Shown here: piece by piece, positions 21,754 through 24,385 of the stretch | Layout of the letters: each line of letters starts with the position of its first letter | Position numbering within the stretch: position 1 is the first letter of the stretch | Source of the DNA: a virus | Strand: one strand, 5' to 3' | DNA length: 24,385 nucleotides | Virus record (IMG/VR): IMGVR_UViG_3300018084_000014 | Coordinates: 1-24,385 of that record | Program-made: the position numbers and the translations under genes | The notes under the pieces: model-generated | What the model saw: only the letters and a program-made list of their open reading frames with translations | Database searches by the model: none | Told to the model about the DNA's origin: nothing

Positions 21754-23398
21754 CAGGTGTCCCCTCTATCTCTGTGATACGGAAGGTTTTAGGGTCAAAG
21801 CTAAGTGAGCCAGCCGGTCCAGTAATACTTGCAAATCTATTACCACGGCACGTAAGGCGCGTAGTGTTTCTTGCTCCGGTATCTGCGGACTCGATGTCCC
21901 TATCAAGATGGATGAGCAGATCCGCAACTTTACCGATATTTCTGCTGCCTCTTGTTTGACCCTGGTCATTGACGTGGGAGACGAGGAACATGCAGAAGTC
22001 AAGCTCTCTGGTGAGCATGGCAAGTCTTGTTGAGATGTAGTCAAGCCGCTTCCTTTCGTCCTCTTCCTCGAAGCCAGTGACAAGCATAGTGATGTGGTCA
22101 AGGAATACAAACTTACAATGGGCCACCTTCACCATGTATCTTATGGCATCAAGAATATTGCGAGGGTCGTCACTCCCAAAGTGAGTATAGAAATGCACAC
22201 GACCATCACGTTTAGTAAGAGATTTGTACGCCAAGATTTGTTCATCGGCTGAAGTGCCGTTATCAGGCAGGTGAGCTGGAACACCAAGCTCGTAACCAAT
22301 AAGGCCTTGAACACTTCTACGTTCCTTCTCTTCTAGGTGGATAATGCCAATGTTTTCATCAGTGCATTTGAGTAGATGGTACTCAATAGCACGTAGTACT
22401 TCTGTCTTCCCAACTTTTTCCAAAGCGGTAAAGAGCACCAGTTCCCCGGTCCGTATGCCATAGGACATAGACTCGAGTGTTTGAAAAGGGTATGACGCAA
22501 TGGAGTGCTTATCCTCACTGCGGAGTATACCTTCAATCGCTTCATAGGATGATACTATCCCCTTCGGCTCATATCTCTTAGCATTATACCAAATTCTTTT
22601 GAGAGCCTCTGCCCCGTCTGCTTGAAGAAGCTCGTTAGCATCTTTGTACTTGTCGATCTTGACGTGGTAGACCTTGTTGACATCGAAGAGGGCTGCCACG
22701 TCTCTAGCGGCTTCCATCCCTGCTCTGTCATTGTCAAAGCATAGGTATATTGCTTCGAAAGAGTTGAGATAGTGATAAGCCTTTTCACATTCACTCCGGG
22801 CCGAAGGAGCACTTCTAACCGAGACGGCGGGGTATCTCCGCCCCAAGGCTTCGTAGACGGACATAGCATCGAAGGCTCCTTCGGTTATGGTGATAGCTCT
22901 AGAACTACCAGAGTTAAAAGACTCTTGACCAAATAGTAGAACGTTGCTTCCGTCACCAACAGTGCGAAAAGAACGATCACTGTATCCACGAAGAGTCGTA
23001 TAAGATCCATAGGGAAGTCCTATCTCCTGTGGTTTACCGGCTCCATCTACCTTGGTTAGCACCTTGTAGTGCTCCATGGTATACCTGGAAATACCTCTAT
23101 GCTCTAAGTATTGATAACTTTCATTAGCCATTAAAGAATCTCTGTTGTTACTATATAAAGAAAGATCATATGTAGAAGTTCCTAATGTAGTAGTTGCTAA
23201 CCCTTCTATATCTATACTATATAAAGAAAGACTATATGTATCTATATAAAGAGAGCACGCGAAGCAATACGCATGCCCGTCAGAATAGATAGCTAAGTTA
23301 TCCCTACCCCTGTCCAGACACTTGGGGCACTGTATCTTCTTCAGACACTTGGTCTTTATCGTAGCCCTTATAGGGGCCTCCATAGATGCATGTAGCAT
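21731..23398 (-). CDS. Primase-helicase (T7 gp4-like)
   Basis: A 555-residue bifunctional enzyme. The N-terminal zinc ribbon has C24/C27 and C45/C48 (CPKC...SDGHAYCFAC), nearly the T7 pattern. A repetitive Ser/Leu/Tyr linker (about 49-88) follows, then the TOPRIM primase domain with E173 (ITITEGAFDAMS) and D222/D224 (CFDNDRAG). The helicase has a relaxed Walker A (ALEKVGKT, residues 325-332), HLEEKERRS, Walker B FVFLDH (430-435), the H-motif LVSHVN, RGSRNIGKVAD, and a terminal CRGNRF region with the arginine finger. It unwinds DNA 5'-3' as a ring and makes primers for the polymerase two genes downstream. ATG 23398 (GGAAG upstream) is preferred to TTG 23404; the first 95 bases overlap the upstream gene. 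Confidence 0.92.
   Translation of the reverse strand: MLHASMEAPIRATIKTKCLKKIQCPKCLDRGRDNLAIYSDGHAYCFACSLYIDTYSLSLYSIDIEGLATTTLGTSTYDLSLYSNNRDSLMANESYQYLEHRGISRYTMEHYKVLTKVDGAGKPQEIGLPYGSYTTLRGYSDRSFRTVGDGSNVLLFGQESFNSGSSRAITITEGAFDAMSVYEALGRRYPAVSVRSAPSARSECEKAYHYLNSFEAIYLCFDNDRAGMEAARDVAALFDVNKVYHVKIDKYKDANELLQADGAEALKRIWYNAKRYEPKGIVSSYEAIEGILRSEDKHSIASYPFQTLESMSYGIRTGELVLFTALEKVGKTEVLRAIEYHLLKCTDENIGIIHLEEKERRSVQGLIGYELGVPAHLPDNGTSADEQILAYKSLTKRDGRVHFYTHFGSDDPRNILDAIRYMVKVAHCKFVFLDHITMLVTGFEEEDERKRLDYISTRLAMLTRELDFCMFLVSHVNDQGQTRGSRNIGKVADLLIHLDRDIESADTGARNTTRLTCRGNRFASITGPAGSLSFDPKTFRITEIEGTPDVSEQVL
23149..23255 (-). repeat. Near-identical 26-bp AT-rich repeats, plus a partial third, in the primase linker
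   Basis: Copies at 23149-23174 and 23215-23240 (plus strand TACTATATAAAGAAAGA, then 2 differing bases, then ATATGTA) match at 24 of 26 positions, 66 bases apart. A partial copy (CTATATAAAG) starts at 23242. The first two are in the same codon frame (TYDLSLYS, TYSLSLYS) but the third is in another, which points to a DNA-level signal as well as a protein repeat. A looser relative, CTATATAAATCAATATG, lies at 23567-23583. Confidence 0.6.
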
Positions 23399-23513
23399 TA
23401 CCAATATACTTCCAACATTGCTTACAGACAGAGCACTTAGTTCTAATCATAATTCTTTGTTCGTGCTTGTCGTACTTAGTCTCTAGTCCCTTAGGAACCT
23501 GCACTTGGCTCAT
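23304..23513 (-). CDS. Small Cys-rich protein overlapping the primase start
   Basis: A 69-residue protein with C27-x2-C30-x2-C33-x8-C42 (RTKCSVCKQCWKYIGNATC), a likely metal-binding finger, and an acidic C-terminus. The start at 23513 has a strong AGGAG 6-7 bases upstream. Its 3' half overlaps the primase-helicase start by 95 bases in another frame, so its translation probably governs access to the primase start. The KTKC-type sequence resembles the primase N-terminus (IKTKCLKKIQCPKC), though this may be chance. Function is unknown. Confidence 0.65.
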   Translation of the reverse strand: MSQVQVPKGLETKYDKHEQRIMIRTKCSVCKQCWKYIGNATCIYGGPYKGYDKDQVSEEDTVPQVSGQG

Positions 23514-23730
23514 TGATTGCTCCTGTCTTCTCTACAAATCCAGTAATACCTGGAGGAAGAGCACCACTATATAAATCAATATGCCATTTACCATCACTAT
23601 CTTCATCATCTGAGAGGCTGAAGCGTAGTTCTCCACCAGCTTTTAGTGGAAAGCATATCTGACTAGAACAGATACCCTCGTATCTATATCCACCAGGTAT
23701 TTTACCTGCTTCTTTTATCAAATAATCCAT
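23491..23730 (-). CDS. Small hypothetical protein
   Basis: A 79-residue protein with a beta-rich look: ICSSQICFPLKAGGELRFSL, an acidic turn (SDDEDSDGKW), then HIDLYSGALPPGITGFVEK. No family is recognised. It starts 22 bases after the ATP-grasp stop and overlaps the next gene by 23 bases, so it sits in the same operon. The ribosome site is weak (GTGAGA close to the ATG). Confidence 0.6.
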   Translation of the reverse strand: MDYLIKEAGKIPGGYRYEGICSSQICFPLKAGGELRFSLSDDEDSDGKWHIDLYSGALPPGITGFVEKTGAINEPSAGS

Positions 23731-23752
23731 GTCTCACAGTACTCCCGCTAGC

Positions 23753-24385
23753 TCAAAAAGTCAAGCTGATTCCGTACTTCTCTTGTATCATTTTCTTAAG
23801 ACCATCAGCATATCCTTGAACGGTCAATGTACCTCCTATTGATGGAGCAGTATTAGTCTCCAGCACCCAGGCCTTAGTTCCGTCCCAAAGAACATCTACT
23901 CCAGCGAAGTCTAGACCTACTGCTTTTGTCGCCTTAAGAGCTTGATCGACTACGTCGTTATGATAGATTGTAACGTTCTTAAAGTCTCCTACAACAGTAG
24001 GATCTCCGACACTAGTTATCTTCCGTCGTACATTAACAGCCTTACCGTCTACGACGTGGACCCTGTACTCCTTCGTAAAGGGTACATATTGGGTATAAAG
24101 GGGGCTATGCCCTAGGAGTGTCAAATTGGCACCGCCAGCGGCTCCCGTGAGCCAGGCTACCATGGTACTCCAAAACCCAGGATCGGTCTGTACGGTCAAA
24201 TTTGGGGCCGTAGCTTCGATTATACGGATACCACTGCCCTCCGACCCTGTAGCGGTGTCTCTACAGACCACTTTATGACCAATACCTAGCCACTTAAGGG
24301 CCTCTAGGCGGTTAGTGGTGTAGGGAACATGCCTGCACTTACCATCCATAGCCTGGAAGGCTGCTATCTTGTTAACAGAAATCCT
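23753..24385 (-). CDS. ATP-grasp ligase, RimK-like (5' end outside window)
   Basis: The frame stays open to the right edge, where 12 codons (RISVNKIAAFQA) precede the internal ATG at 24349. This 'NK..A...M' helix with the P-Y-T-T that follows is the normal N-terminal part of ATP-grasp folds, so the true start lies outside. Counting from the internal Met: E94 in EYRVHVVDGKAVNVRRK, D152 (AGVDVLWDG), and E164/N166 (VLETNTAPSIGG) are the ATP and metal ligands. These enzymes join a carboxylate to an amine via an acyl phosphate, often adding residues to proteins or peptides. The substrate is unknown. Residues 52-82 seem an extra, GC-rich Gly/Ala/Trp segment before the EYR motif. It may tag a phage or host protein. 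Confidence 0.8.
   Translation of the reverse strand, partial: RISVNKIAAFQAMDGKCRHVPYTTNRLEALKWLGIGHKVVCRDTATGSEGSGIRIIEATAPNLTVQTDPGFWSTMVAWLTGAAGGANLTLLGHSPLYTQYVPFTKEYRVHVVDGKAVNVRRKITSVGDPTVVGDFKNVTIYHNDVVDQALKATKAVGLDFAGVDVLWDGTKAWVLETNTAPSIGGTLTVQGYADGLKKMIQEKYGISLTF

Overview
The window looks like an internal segment of a lytic, short-tailed (podovirus-type) bacteriophage genome with a T7-like gene content. The left 15.8 kb is one rightward block of lysis, tail and ejection-protein genes. The right 8.5 kb is one leftward block of DNA replication and recombination genes. The blocks converge on a single strong bidirectional hairpin terminator at 15872-15893. Genes are packed end to end, with many TAATG or ATGA stop/start overlaps, and base composition is AT-leaning except for a few GC-rich patches. 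There is no integrase, repressor, tRNA, insertion sequence or CRISPR array, and no RNA polymerase gene in the visible part. Terminase, portal, capsid and tail-fibre genes must lie outside. The host cannot be named from this sequence.

Plus strand, in order: the cut-off C-terminus of a membrane-anchored protein (probably the endolysin or holin); an inner-membrane spanin; an outer-membrane lipoprotein spanin nested in another frame; a small C-tail-anchored membrane protein; a gp11-like tail adaptor; a small unknown protein; a gp12-like tail nozzle/stabilization protein; a gp14-like internal virion protein; a 1791-residue giant virion protein; an 803-residue protein about the size of gp15; and a 1006-residue protein that carries a phage domain I recognise and a possible HTH tail. 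The last four probably form the ejectosome.

Minus strand, in transcription order from the right edge: a cut-off ATP-grasp ligase; two small genes (one Cys-rich); a gp4-like primase-helicase; a Cys-rich small gene; uracil-DNA glycosylase; a family-A DNA polymerase with 3'-5' exonuclease; a possible overlapping small gene; two small genes; an OB-fold-type ssDNA-binding protein; a 57-residue gene; a Cas4/RecB-type exonuclease with a likely Fe-S cluster; a possible overlapping small gene; an endonuclease I-like resolvase; and three small genes running into the terminator. This is a nearly complete replisome and recombination set: primase, helicase, polymerase, SSB, exonuclease and resolvase.

The points most worth checking are: a polymerase in which both members of the conserved Glu-Tyr sugar-gate pair are replaced (His and Asn); a pair of near-identical 26-bp AT-rich repeats plus a third, out-of-frame partial copy inside the primase linker; GC-rich codon patches within the giant virion protein and the ATP-grasp gene; a three-frame lysis cascade; and two well-supported small genes of 45 and 57 codons that ordinary length cut-offs would miss.
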